From positions 1 through 64,000 of the forward strand of contig CAWHFM010000020.1 of the NCBI GenBank assembly GCA_963828505.1: DNA of 64,000 nucleotides. The letters run 5' to 3'. Within the stretch, counting starts at the first letter, position 1. Each line of letters begins with the position of its first letter. Of the stretch, positions 32,274 to 44,636 are shown in pieces. A program made the translations under genes and the position numbers. The notes under the pieces are model-generated. The model made no database searches. It was not told the DNA's origin and worked only from the letters and a program-made list of their open reading frames with translations. This stretch comes from Bog-473 sp963828505 (GTDB taxonomy: Bacteria > Actinomycetota > Acidimicrobiia > Acidimicrobiales > RAAP-2).

Positions 32274-33520
32274 GAGACCGCCGCCGCGATGTCGTGGCGC
32301 ATCTGCCGGCCGTCCCAGTCGATCCCCTCAGCGGCGTCGTAGGCGGCGACACGGGCCGCGGCGAGCGTGGGGGCGACGGCGGTGATCCCGAGCACGCGCC
32401 CGCCCGCGGTGTGGAACGGCCCCTCGCCCCTCCGGCTCGTGCCGGCGTGGAAGACGGTCACGCCCTCGGCGGGCACGGCGAGCTGCCCCGACGGCGAGAG
32501 TCCGGCGATCGTGTCCCCCGGGCGCGGACGCTCGGGGTAGCCGGGGGTGGCCAGCACGACGCAGACCGCGGCCGCGTCGTGGAATACCGGCGAGGGGACC
32601 TCGTCGAGGGCGCCGGTGGCGGCGGCCAGGAGGAGCCCGGCCGGGTCCGAGGCCAACAGCGGGAGCACGACCTGGGCCTCGGGGTCGCCGAAGCGCACGT
32701 TGTACTCAATGACCTTCGGCCCTGCCCCGGTGAGCATCAGCCCGGCGTAGAGCACGCCCCGGTACTCGATGCCACGCCGGCGCAACTCGGCCACCAGCGG
32801 CCGTACGGCGACCTCCATGATGGCCTCGACTTCGTCGGGACCCACGCCCCGCATCGGCGCGTACGAACCCATGCCGCCGGTGTTCGGGCCCGTGTCGCCG
32901 TCGCCGATCCGCTTGAAGTCCTGCGCCGGGACCAGCGGCACCGCCCGCGTACCGTCGCAGAGCACAAGCAGCGAGCACTCTTCGCCGACCAGTCCCTCCT
33001 CGATCACGATGTTGCGCCCGGCCTCCCCGAACGACGAGCCGGCGAGCTTGGCCGTGAGGTCGGCGTCGGCCTCGTCCAGCGTCCGCGCCACCAGCACCCC
33101 CTTGCCCGACGCCAGCCCGTCCGTCTTGACCACCCACGGACCCGGCAGCGTGCGGAGGTAGGCCAGCGCGTCGTCGACCTGCATGGCGTCGAAGGTCCGA
33201 AAGCGCGCCGTTGGCACGCCGGCGGCGTCGAGCACCTCCTTCATGAAGCCCTTCGATCCTTCGAGCAACGCGCCGTCGGCGCCCGGCCCGAGCACGTGCC
33301 GGCCCCGGGATCGCAAGCGGTCGGCCAGCCCGTCGACCAGCGGGGCCTCCGGGCCGACCACGTAGAGGTCGGCCTCGACGTCCTCGACCGGTTCGTCCGT
33401 CACCTCAATCGGTGCGGCCATGCCGGGGTTGCCCGGCGTCACCACGACGTCGGACGTCCTCGCCAGCGCGTGCGCCAGCGCGTGCTCGCGCCCCCCGCTC
33501 CCGACGACGCAGACCCTCAC
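32270..33520 (-). CDS. purD: phosphoribosylamine-glycine ligase (GAR synthetase)
   Basis: The 416-aa ATP-grasp ligase makes GAR from phosphoribosylamine, glycine and ATP. It begins RVCVVGSGGREHALAHAL and carries WVVKTDGLASGKGV, DFKRIGDGDTGPNTGGMGSY and IEYNVRFGDPEAQ. The start is GTG 33520, overlapping the purA stop as GTGA, and its own TGA overlaps the purB start the same way. A much longer upstream reading is only the frame shadow of purA. Confidence 0.96.
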   Translation of the reverse strand: MRVCVVGSGGREHALAHALARTSDVVVTPGNPGMAAPIEVTDEPVEDVEADLYVVGPEAPLVDGLADRLRSRGRHVLGPGADGALLEGSKGFMKEVLDAAGVPTARFRTFDAMQVDDALAYLRTLPGPWVVKTDGLASGKGVLVARTLDEADADLTAKLAGSSFGEAGRNIVIEEGLVGEECSLLVLCDGTRAVPLVPAQDFKRIGDGDTGPNTGGMGSYAPMRGVGPDEVEAIMEVAVRPLVAELRRRGIEYRGVLYAGLMLTGAGPKVIEYNVRFGDPEAQVVLPLLASDPAGLLLAAATGALDEVPSPVFHDAAAVCVVLATPGYPERPRPGDTIAGLSPSGQLAVPAEGVTVFHAGTSRRGEGPFHTAGGRVLGITAVAPTLAAARVAAYDAAEGIDWDGRQMRHDIAAAVS

Positions 33521-34800
33521 GCGGTGGCGAAGGAAACGGTCTGCTCGCGTCCGGGCCCCACACCGACGAGGCGCACCGGGACGCCGATCTGCTCGGAGAG
33601 GAACGTGACGTAGTCGCGGGCGGCGGCCGGCAGGTCCCCGGGTGCGGTGGCGGCCGTGAGGTCGGTGCACCAGCCCGGCAGTTCCTCGTACACCGGGACC
33701 GCCTTGTGGAACGTGGACTGGTGATAGGGCAGATGGGTGTAGCGGATGCCGTCCGCCTCGTAGGCCACGCAGACCTTCACCGTCTCGAACGTGTCGAGGA
33801 CGTCCAGCTTCGTCAGCGCGACCTCGGTCATCGAATTGAGGCGAACGGCCTGGCGCAGCATCACGGCGTCGAACCAGCCGCAGCGTCGCTTGCGGCCGGT
33901 GTTCGTGCCGTACTCGCGGCCGCGCTCGACCAGCAGCTCGCCGACGTCGTTCTGCTGCTCGGTCGGGAACGGCCCGGCGCCGACCCGGGTGACGTACGCC
34001 TTCGCGATGCCGATCACCGCGTCGATGTCGCGCGGCCCGAGACCCGACCCGGTGCAGGCCCCGCCCGCCACCGGGTTGGACGAGGTCACGAACGGATAGG
34101 TGCCGTGGTCGAGGTCGAGGAAGGTGGCCTGCGCCCCCTCGAGCAACACGTGGCGGCCCGTGTCCATCGCCTCGTGGACCATGGCGACCGTGTCGCCGAC
34201 CATGGGCTCTATCCGCGGTGCGTACTCGCTCAGGTACCGGTCCGCGATCTCGCCCGCCGCCAGGGGGAGCCGGTTGTACACCTTGGCCAGGACGGCGTTC
34301 TTCTCTTTGAGCGCCACGTCCAGCTTCTGGCGGAAGATCTTGGGGTCGAAGAGGTCCTGGACGCGGATGCCGACCCGGGTCGCCTTGTCCGCGTAGGCGG
34401 GTCCGATGCCCCGCTTGGTCGTACCCAGGGCGTTCTTGCCCAGGAACCGCTCGGTCACCCGGTCGAGCTCCTGGTGATAGGGCATGATCAGGTGAGCGTT
34501 GCCGCTGACGACCAGGCGCGAGACGTCGACGCCCCTGGCCGCCAACGCGTCGAGCTCGTCGATGAGGACGGCGGGGTCGACCACGACGCCGTTGCCGATC
34601 ATGGGCGTGATGTGCTCGTAGAGGATGCCGCTCGGCACCAGCTGGAGCGCGAAGGCCTCGCCGTTGACCACGATGCGGTGGCCGGCGTTGTGACCGCCCT
34701 GGTAGCGGACCACCATGTCCATCTCTCCTGCGAGATGGTCGGTGATCCTTCCCTTTCCCTCGTCCCCCCACTGGGTCCCGACCACCACTGTTGCGGGCAC
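33517..34800 (-). CDS. purA: adenylosuccinate synthetase
   Basis: The 427-aa enzyme converts IMP, aspartate and GTP to adenylosuccinate. The P-loop GTQWGDEGKGRITD, VRYQGGHNAGH, GTTKRGIGPAYADK and EGAQATFLDLDHGTYPFVTSSNP are all intact. Starts GTG 34842 and GTG 34800 are both open; 34800 is chosen because GGAGAG stands seven bases before it and it gives the family's usual length. It is first in the purA-D-B-C-S-Q chain. It lies 85 bp after clpB, beyond a terminator, so the purine promoter probably lies between 34800 and 34850; I cannot identify a convincing -35/-10. Confidence 0.96.
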   Translation of the reverse strand: MPATVVVGTQWGDEGKGRITDHLAGEMDMVVRYQGGHNAGHRIVVNGEAFALQLVPSGILYEHITPMIGNGVVVDPAVLIDELDALAARGVDVSRLVVSGNAHLIMPYHQELDRVTERFLGKNALGTTKRGIGPAYADKATRVGIRVQDLFDPKIFRQKLDVALKEKNAVLAKVYNRLPLAAGEIADRYLSEYAPRIEPMVGDTVAMVHEAMDTGRHVLLEGAQATFLDLDHGTYPFVTSSNPVAGGACTGSGLGPRDIDAVIGIAKAYVTRVGAGPFPTEQQNDVGELLVERGREYGTNTGRKRRCGWFDAVMLRQAVRLNSMTEVALTKLDVLDTFETVKVCVAYEADGIRYTHLPYHQSTFHKAVPVYEELPGWCTDLTAATAPGDLPAAARDYVTFLSEQIGVPVRLVGVGPGREQTVSFATA

Positions 34801-34852
34801 GCGCGCTCTCCGTTCGCTCACTCGCTTCGGATTACGCCCCACTCTACCGCCC

Positions 34853-34884
34853 GAAAGAAACCCGGGCTGCCACCGGAGGCCGGG

Positions 34885-34885
<1 letters not shown>
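34853..34885 (-). terminator. rho-independent-like terminator after clpB
   Basis: On the minus strand an ACCCGG / CCGGGT stem (34860-34865 with 34880-34885), whose loop can pair further, is followed by TTTCTTTC. The first T of the clpB TGA is part of the stem. This closes the heat-shock operon and separates it from the purine genes. The stem is short, so termination may be partial. Confidence 0.6.
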
Positions 34886-37374
<2,489 letters not shown>

Positions 37375-37378
37375 CGGT

Positions 37379-37798
37379 TCACTCCGTCCTCTCCGTCCGC
37401 GCCCTTTCCGTTCTGCTCGTCGCATGGCGCGGCGGCGCGGCCTGGCGCAGCGGCACCAGGTCCCGCCGGTACTGGCGGTGGGTGGCCGCGACGGCGTCGA
37501 CCGCCCGCGCCTGCACCTCGACCAGCTCCCCGCGCAGCAGAGCGACCTCCGCCTCGAGCTGGAGCACCCGGCGCACCCCCTCGAGGTTGAGCCCGCTCGA
37601 CGTCAGCTCTTGGATGCGGCGCAGCCGCGCCAGGTCGCTCTCGGAGAACCGGCGGCTGCCGCCGCTGGTGCGCGACGGGTCGAGCAGGCCCTTGCGCTCG
37701 TAGATGCGCAGCGTCTGCGGGTGCATCCCGGCGAGCTCGGCCGCCACCGAGATCACGTAGACCGCCTGGTCCGAGTCCCGCTGATACTCGCGGCGCAT
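37379..37798 (-). CDS. hspR: heat-shock repressor HspR (MerR family)
   Basis: The 139-aa MerR-like protein starts MRREYQRDSDQAVYVISVAAEL, with the winged-helix MHPQTLRIYERKGLLDPSRTSGGSRRFSESDLARLR and a coiled-coil C-terminal half. This is the HspR form, which represses dnaK and clpB operons by binding HAIR inverted repeats with DnaK as co-repressor. ATG 37798 shares its A with the dnaJ TGA (TGATG); a GTG one codon earlier is also open. It sits between dnaJ and clpB, so it is autoregulated. A HAIR-like site is visible upstream of dnaK. Confidence 0.95.
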   Translation of the reverse strand: MRREYQRDSDQAVYVISVAAELAGMHPQTLRIYERKGLLDPSRTSGGSRRFSESDLARLRRIQELTSSGLNLEGVRRVLQLEAEVALLRGELVEVQARAVDAVAATHRQYRRDLVPLRQAAPPRHATSRTERARTERTE

Positions 37799-38901
37799 CA
37801 CGAGTCCACCGCCGCCCGCGGCGCGGCGTCGGTCACCGCGGCCAGTGATTCGACGGCGGCGCGCTGCTCGTCGGTGAGCTCCGTCGGCACCAGGACCTCC
37901 ACCCGCACCATCAGGTCCCCCGGCTTGCCGCCGTTGCGCCCGCTCGCGCCCGGCACGCCGCGGCCGCGCACCCGGAGCACGCGGCCCGATTGCGTCCCGG
38001 GCGGCACCTTGAGCGTCACCTTGCCGTCGAGCGTCGGCACGGTGATCTTCGTGCCCAGGGCGGCCTCAGGGAAGGTGACCGGCACCGAGACGGTCAGGTT
38101 GCGTCCGTTGCGACCGAAGACCGGGTGGTCGGACACCTGGACGACCACGTAGAGGTCCCCCGGGGGCGCCATGCCCTGGCCGGGTGCGCCGCGTCCTTTC
38201 ACCCGGATGCGCTGGCCGTTCTCGACCCCCGGCGGGATGCGCACCTTGACCGAGCGGACCTTCTTCTCGGTGCCGGTGCCGTGGCAGACCGGGCAGGGCG
38301 TGTCGAACAGCGTGCCGCGGCCCATGCAGTCCGGGCAGACCGTGCTGAGCGAGAACAGGCCCTGGTTGTCGTTCAGGCTCCCGGTCCCCCCGCAACGCGG
38401 GCAGGTATGCGTCGAGGTGCCGGGCGCGGCGCCGCTGCCGCGACAGTTCGAGCAGCGCACCTCCTGCGGGACGTTGACCGACGTGGTCACGCCGTGCACC
38501 GCGTCCTCGAAGGAGAGGTTGAGCTGCGCCTCCATGTCGGCGCCGCGCTGCGGTCCGCGCTGGGCGCGCGACCGCCCACCCCCGAAGAGGTTGCCGAAGA
38601 GGTCGCCCAGGTCCCCCATGTCCTCGGCGCGGAAGGTGCCGCCGCCGGAGCCTCCGAAGCCCCCGGGGATCGGGCCGTGGGCGCGAACCTCGTCGTACTC
38701 CTTGCGCTTCTCGGAGTCACCGAGCACGTCGTAGGCGGCGCTGATCTCCTTGAACCGCTCCTCCGAGCCCGGATTGGCGTCGGGGTGGTGCTGCTTGGCC
38801 AGCTTGCGGTAGGCGCGCGTGATCTCCTTGTCGGACGCCGTCGGGACGACGCCGAGCACCTTGTAGTAGTCCTTCTCGAACCACTCTCGTTGGGCCGCCA
38901 T
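37798..38901 (-). CDS. dnaJ: chaperone protein DnaJ
   Basis: The 367-aa type I J-protein has the J-domain with HPD at 39-41 (KQHHPDANPG), a Gly/Phe-rich linker (GGFGGSGGGTF, FGNLFGGG), four CxxCxGxG zinc repeats (CSNCRGSG, CPRCGGTG, CPDCMGRG, CPVCHGTG) and the C-terminal peptide-binding domain. It stimulates DnaK ATPase and delivers substrates. It starts 6 bp after grpE, and its TGA overlaps the hspR start. The order dnaK-grpE-dnaJ-hspR is the classical actinobacterial heat-shock operon; here clpB is attached as well. Confidence 0.96.
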   Translation of the reverse strand: MAAQREWFEKDYYKVLGVVPTASDKEITRAYRKLAKQHHPDANPGSEERFKEISAAYDVLGDSEKRKEYDEVRAHGPIPGGFGGSGGGTFRAEDMGDLGDLFGNLFGGGRSRAQRGPQRGADMEAQLNLSFEDAVHGVTTSVNVPQEVRCSNCRGSGAAPGTSTHTCPRCGGTGSLNDNQGLFSLSTVCPDCMGRGTLFDTPCPVCHGTGTEKKVRSVKVRIPPGVENGQRIRVKGRGAPGQGMAPPGDLYVVVQVSDHPVFGRNGRNLTVSVPVTFPEAALGTKITVPTLDGKVTLKVPPGTQSGRVLRVRGRGVPGASGRNGGKPGDLMVRVEVLVPTELTDEQRAAVESLAAVTDAAPRAAVDS

Positions 38902-38907
38902 GTCAGC

Positions 38908-39554
38908 TCACCCCCGGACGCGGACCATCGCGGGCCGGAGCGCCTGCCCCTTCCAGCGGTAGCCGGAGCGCATCACTTCCTCCACGACGGTCCCACCGTC
39001 GTCCCCGTCCTCGGCCTCGGAGTGCGCGACGGCGTCGTGGCACGTCGGGTCGAAGGGGACGCCGGCCTGATCGACCCGCTCCAGACCCTCCTTGGCCAGG
39101 ATGTCGTTGAGCATGGCGCGCGCGGCGCGCAGCACCTTCCCGTCCTCGCTGACGTCGAGCGACTCGTTCAGGTGCGCCTCGGCCAGGTCGAGCGCGTCGA
39201 GCACGGGCAGCAGCTTGCCGACCAGGTCGGCTGCGGCTCGGGCTGACTGCTCGTCCTGCTGGCGCGCGATCCGCTTGCGATAGTTCTCGAAGTCGGCCTG
39301 CGTGCGCTGGAGCGCCGCCAGGTACTCGTCGCGCTCGCGCTCGAGGGCCGCACCCGGGTCGTCGACCGGCTCGGGCTGCGGCTCCCGCTCGGTGGGCTGT
39401 GCATCCTGCCCGGCCTCGGGTCCCCGACCGAACTGGTGCTCCCGCCCGCGCTGGTGCTCCGGCTCAGGCCGTGGCCCGGTGCGTGTCGGTGTCCCTGGCC
39501 CCGGCTTTGCTGCCGGGTCGACGGCTCCGGCCTCCTCGACCGGGTCGGAGAAGC

Positions 39555-39558
<4 letters not shown>
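38908..39558 (-). CDS. grpE: nucleotide exchange factor GrpE
   Basis: The 216-aa GrpE has a long, charged and disordered N-terminus (about 65 residues rich in Pro, Glu and Arg), a helical dimerisation region ERERDEYLAALQRTQADFENYRKRI, and the C-terminal beta domain ending in VMRSGYRWKGQALRPAMVRV, the conserved GrpE signature. It releases ADP from DnaK. ATG 39558 overlaps the dnaK TGA as ATGA, so translation is coupled. Confidence 0.95.
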
Positions 39559-41405
<1,847 letters not shown>

Positions 41406-41444
41406 GTCGTCTTGTTCCTTCCGGTCGTCAATCTGATAGCCAGA

Positions 41445-41475
41445 AGTATACCAAAGTTGAGTGGAAGAGTGTCAA
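41445..41475 (-). promoter_or_regulatory. sigma70-like promoter of the dnaK operon
   Basis: On the minus strand TTGACA (41475-41470) and TATACT (41450-41445) are exact or near-exact consensus hexamers with a 19-bp spacer, slightly long. Transcription would begin near 41438, leaving a leader of about 33 nt before dnaK. The -35 lies inside the inverted repeats described separately, as expected if HspR competes with RNA polymerase. Confidence 0.65.
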
Positions 41476-41487
41476 GATTCTTGACAC
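41456..41487. promoter_or_regulatory. HspR (HAIR-like) operator overlapped by a 19-bp perfect palindrome
   Basis: Minus-strand CTTGACA-N7-ACTCAAC (41476-41456) matches the HAIR consensus CTTGAGT-N7-ACTCAAG at 11 of 14 positions. Overlapping it, GTGTCAAGA-T-TCTTGACAC (41469-41487) is a perfect 9+1+9 palindrome that reuses the same CTTGA half. Both sit on the -35 of the dnaK promoter, and hspR is in the operon, so repression by HspR is the expected function. The HAIR consensus is from my knowledge of Streptomyces and Mycobacterium. Confidence 0.7.
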
Positions 41488-41544
41488 CATACGCAACAAG
41501 AGTTGCGACCGGAGCATCCCGAAGGCCCAGGTTACGATCATGCC

Positions 41545-42312
41545 GTGCTCGATCTGGTCCTGCTCCGCCACGGCGAGTCCGAGTGGAACGCGAAGAACCT
41601 GTTCACGGGGTGGGTCGACGTCGACCTCACTCCCGCCGGCGAAGCCGAGGCCCGGACCGGGGGCGAGCTCCTGGCGGCCGAGGCGGACCTGGACCTCCGC
41701 ATGTTGCACACCTCGGTCCTCACCCGCGCCATCCGCACGGCCGACATCGCCCTGGCGGCGGCCGGCCGCAGCTGGCTCCCGGTCCGCCGGGACTGGCGCC
41801 TGAACGAGCGTCACTACGGGGACCTGCAGGGGAAGAACAAGGCCCAGATCAAGCAGGAGTTCGGCGAGGCCCAGCTCACGGCGTGGCGCCGCAGCTACGA
41901 CACGCCTCCACCGCCCCTGGCTGTTGGCCACCCCTACGACGTGTCGGGCGACCCCCGCTACCGTGACCTCCATCCGGCCGACCTCCCGCGCACGGAGTGC
42001 CTCGCCGACGTGGTGAGAAGGTCTGTCCCGTACTTCGAGTCCGCCATCGTGCCCGACCTGCGCCGGACCTCCGAGCTGGGGGGAGCGGTCCTGGTGGCCG
42101 CCCACGGAAACAGCATCCGGGCCCTGCGCAAGCACCTGGAGGTCATATCGGACGACGGGATCTCCGGCCTCGAGATCCCGACGGGCATCCCTTACCGCAT
42201 GCGGCTCGAGGATGATCTGAGCGTGAGCTCGGCCGGCTATCTCGGGGATCCCGAGGCAGCGGCCGCCGCGGCTGCGGCCGTGGCCGCGCAGGCGGACCGG
42301 CCCACGGGCTGA
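41545..42312 (+). CDS. gpmA: 2,3-bisphosphoglycerate-dependent phosphoglycerate mutase
   Basis: The 255-aa enzyme interconverts 3- and 2-phosphoglycerate. It begins LDLVLLRHGESEWNAKNLFTGW with the phospho-His in RHG (His9); LNERHYGDLQGKNKAQ holds the catalytic Glu, VAAHGNSIRALRKHLE the second His, and GIPYRMRLEDD is the usual near-C-terminal segment. GTG 41545 is the start that gives the standard N-terminus; an ATG 14 codons upstream lies in the dnaK promoter region. The C-terminus is a short Ala-rich tail. It diverges from dnaK and converges with glnK across a strong hairpin. Confidence 0.95.
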   Translation: MLDLVLLRHGESEWNAKNLFTGWVDVDLTPAGEAEARTGGELLAAEADLDLRMLHTSVLTRAIRTADIALAAAGRSWLPVRRDWRLNERHYGDLQGKNKAQIKQEFGEAQLTAWRRSYDTPPPPLAVGHPYDVSGDPRYRDLHPADLPRTECLADVVRRSVPYFESAIVPDLRRTSELGGAVLVAAHGNSIRALRKHLEVISDDGISGLEIPTGIPYRMRLEDDLSVSSAGYLGDPEAAAAAAAAVAAQADRPTG

Positions 42313-42326
42313 CTGCAAACGGCGGA

Positions 42327-42356
42327 GGGCCGGGGCGCCTCGCCGCACCCCGGCCC
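42327..42356. terminator. hairpin between convergent gpmA and glnK
   Basis: GGGCCGGGG and CCCCGGCCC form a perfect 9-bp GC stem around a 12-nt loop, between the 3' ends of gpmA and glnK. There is no U-tract on either side, but a stem of this strength between convergent genes usually acts as a bidirectional transcript end in high-GC genomes. Confidence 0.6.
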
Positions 42357-42395
42357 AACCGACCGCCCACAGGACTTCATGCGTGCGGCATCGCG

Positions 42396-42734
42396 CTACA
42401 ACGCATCAGCCCCGCGTTCACCGGTGCGCACCCGCACCACCGTGTCGACCGGGACGACCCATACCTTGCCGTCGCCGATCTTTCCGGTCGCGGCCGACCC
42501 GACGATCGCTTCGACCACATCCTCTGCCTGGCTGTCCTCGACGAGGACCTCGACGCGGATTTTGGGGACGAAGTCCACCTCGTACTCCGCACCGCGGTAC
42601 ACCTCGGTGTGCCCCCGCTGGCGCCCGAAGCCCTGGGCCTCGGTCAGGGTCATGCCCTGCACGCCGTGGTTCTTCAGCACCTCCTTGACGTCGTCGAGCT
42701 TGAACGGCTTGAGGACCGCCACGATCAGCTTCAT
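42396..42734 (-). CDS. glnK: PII nitrogen regulatory protein GlnK, amtB-linked
   Basis: The 112-aa PII protein has the T-loop with Tyr51 in GHTEVYRGAEY (uridylylation or adenylylation site), the B-loop TGKIGDGKVWV and the C-terminal VVRVRTGERG. It senses 2-oxoglutarate and ATP/ADP and plugs the ammonium channel AmtB, whose gene lies 42 bp upstream on the same strand. By hand alignment it differs at about 16 of 112 positions from the second PII protein at 46.0 kb. A GAAAG-like ribosome site precedes ATG 42734. Confidence 0.94.
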   Translation of the reverse strand: MKLIVAVLKPFKLDDVKEVLKNHGVQGMTLTEAQGFGRQRGHTEVYRGAEYEVDFVPKIRVEVLVEDSQAEDVVEAIVGSAATGKIGDGKVWVVPVDTVVRVRTGERGADAL

Positions 42735-42776
42735 TGTTGTCTTCCTTTCTTCCTGTCCGATCCGCGCAATCCGGCC

Positions 42777-44372
42777 CTACGCCCCACCACTGCCGCCGCC
42801 GCCACCCCCGCCGGGTTCCGGTTCGGGCGATCGCTCCGCCGCGCTGCGCTCGATGCCGGCCATGGCGAAGGCGCCGTCGGAACGAGTCGCGAACTCCTCG
42901 TCCGGGAAGGCTTCCTCGCCGTGGATGGCGAGGTCGCCGACCTCGAGGATGTCGTCCTTGTAGCGGGCGCCGCGCAGGACCAGACCGATCAGCTTCATCA
43001 GGATGAACGTGACCAGGGCGGACCAGAAGATGACCCAGATCGCCGCCCGGAACTGTTCCCACAGCTGGTGGGCCGACCCGGTGTACAGGAGTCCGTTCAC
43101 CCCGAAAGGCACACAGGTCTTGGTCGCCGTGACGTACGTGGTCGCGCTGGTCGCGATCACCTGGCCACTCGCACTGACGTGGCCGCACCCGTACTCAACC
43201 ATGTTCGGATCACCGAAGATGCCGAGCAGCATGCCACCCATGAACCCCGCGATGCCGTGGGTGTAGACGACGCCGAGCGCATCGTCCACCCTCGAGAAGG
43301 GGGGCACCTTCGAGAGGTAGTTCCACGCCACCCAGACCGTGGCGCAGCAGATGGCCCCGACGAAGATGGCGCCCCAGCCGTTCACCCATCCGGCGCATGG
43401 AGTGATGCCGACGAGGCCGCAGATCATGCCGTTGACGCCGCCGAGGAACGTGGGCTTCTTCTCCTTGGTCAGCCATGCGTCCATGAGCATCCAGACCAAA
43501 ACGCCGGTCGCGGTGGCGATGTTGGTGTTGATGACCGCTCCCGCCGCACTGGCTCCGGCGTAGTACGGGTCTCCACCGTTGAAGCCGTTCCAGCCGAGCC
43601 AGAGGATTCCGGCACCCACCGCGGCCATAACCAGGTTGTTGGGCAAAGCGTGCTGCCTATCTCGCAAGAGTCTCGGTCCGAGCACCCATGCTGCGACGAA
43701 ACCCGAAACTCCTGCCGACATGTGGATGACGTAGCCACCCGAGAAGTCGAGGGCGCCCTCCTGTGCGAAGTAGCCGCCGCCCCAGAGCATGAAGGCGTCC
43801 ACGCAGTAGACGAAGGTCGACCAGAACGGGACGAGGATGCACCAGGCGCTGAACTTGATGCGGCCGAGCACGCTGCCGAGGAACAACAGCGGCGTGATGG
43901 CTGCGAACACGAACTGGAAGTACGCCAGACTCGCTGTCGGGAAATGGAAGGGAATGAGGGTGTTGGCGCCCGACATGGCCTGTCCCTGCTCCTGATGGGC
44001 GTTCGTCGTCGTCCCTGGTTTACCGATGAAATTGTCGAAGAAGTGTTGCCACGTTCCGGTCGTGCCGCTGATCTGTGTCTGCGTCACCACCCCGTGGACA
44101 ACCTTGACTCCGCCACCGAGCGAGGTCGAGCCGAACGCCAGCTGGTACTCCCAGACGAACCATCCCACGAGTACGAGCGAGAACCCGACGAACATCATCG
44201 CCAGCACGTTCACGGCCCATTTCTTCGGGACGATGGATGCATAGAGCACCGCCAACCCGGGCAGGCTCATCAAGCCGACGAACGTCGCGGCGGTGAGCTG
44301 CCACGTGTTGTCGCCCGGATTGAGCCAACTTGGATACGGCACGTATGCCGCAGCAGCAATCAGGTGGATCAC
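42777..44372 (-). CDS. amtB: ammonium transporter AmtB
   Basis: The 531-aa membrane protein has 11 likely helices. It shows DFSGGYVIHMSAGVSG and GVVYTHGIAGFMGGMLLG with the twin pore histidines, AWCILVPFWSTFVYC, and LGWNGFNGGDP. The periplasmic Phe gate region lies around YFQFVFAAITP. The C-terminal cytosolic tail is extended and acidic, then Pro/Gly-rich (PEPEPGGGGGG). GGAGAG lies seven bases before GTG 44372. It imports ammonium/ammonia under nitrogen limitation and is gated by the downstream GlnK. A GlnR-like box is about 150 bp upstream. Confidence 0.95.
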   Translation of the reverse strand: MIHLIAAAAYVPYPSWLNPGDNTWQLTAATFVGLMSLPGLAVLYASIVPKKWAVNVLAMMFVGFSLVLVGWFVWEYQLAFGSTSLGGGVKVVHGVVTQTQISGTTGTWQHFFDNFIGKPGTTTNAHQEQGQAMSGANTLIPFHFPTASLAYFQFVFAAITPLLFLGSVLGRIKFSAWCILVPFWSTFVYCVDAFMLWGGGYFAQEGALDFSGGYVIHMSAGVSGFVAAWVLGPRLLRDRQHALPNNLVMAAVGAGILWLGWNGFNGGDPYYAGASAAGAVINTNIATATGVLVWMLMDAWLTKEKKPTFLGGVNGMICGLVGITPCAGWVNGWGAIFVGAICCATVWVAWNYLSKVPPFSRVDDALGVVYTHGIAGFMGGMLLGIFGDPNMVEYGCGHVSASGQVIATSATTYVTATKTCVPFGVNGLLYTGSAHQLWEQFRAAIWVIFWSALVTFILMKLIGLVLRGARYKDDILEVGDLAIHGEEAFPDEEFATRSDGAFAMAGIERSAAERSPEPEPGGGGGGGSGGA

Positions 44373-44510
44373 TCAAGCTCTCCTAACTGTCAGCAGTACC
44401 AGGATCACCACCCTGCAGAGCAGGAACGCCTCGGTGCTCCAGGTACGGCAAGGCCACTTCCGACGGTTCTCTCCGCCGCTGCAAGGATGCTGGCCGGGAG
44501 TTTCCACTTG

Positions 44511-44537
44511 GTCACGCCCGTGTTTCGGGCACGTTAA
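44511..44537. promoter_or_regulatory. GlnR-like boxes upstream of amtB-glnK
   Basis: The plus strand shows GTCAC-N6-GTTTC-N6-GTTAA, half-sites 11 bp apart. Read on the minus strand (toward amtB) this gives TTAAC-N6-GAAAC-N6-GTGAC, close to the GlnR pattern gTnAC-N6-GaAAC of Actinobacteria. The core TTTCGGGCACGTTA (44523-44536) recurs with two differences upstream of the second PII gene. No glnR gene is in the window, so the regulator is inferred. Confidence 0.55.
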
Positions 44538-44636
44538 TCCACTTTCGGCCTCCTCCACCGACCGCGGGCGGGACTCAGAGGCGCTGGAGAGCGGCGGGAA
44601 TGCGCTGCCGTCCACGGCTACCATTTCCCGTTCGCG

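Noticed and set aside
34800..34884. Possible purine riboswitch before purA
   Set aside because: The gap is too short, contains the clpB terminator, and lacks the three-way-junction consensus.
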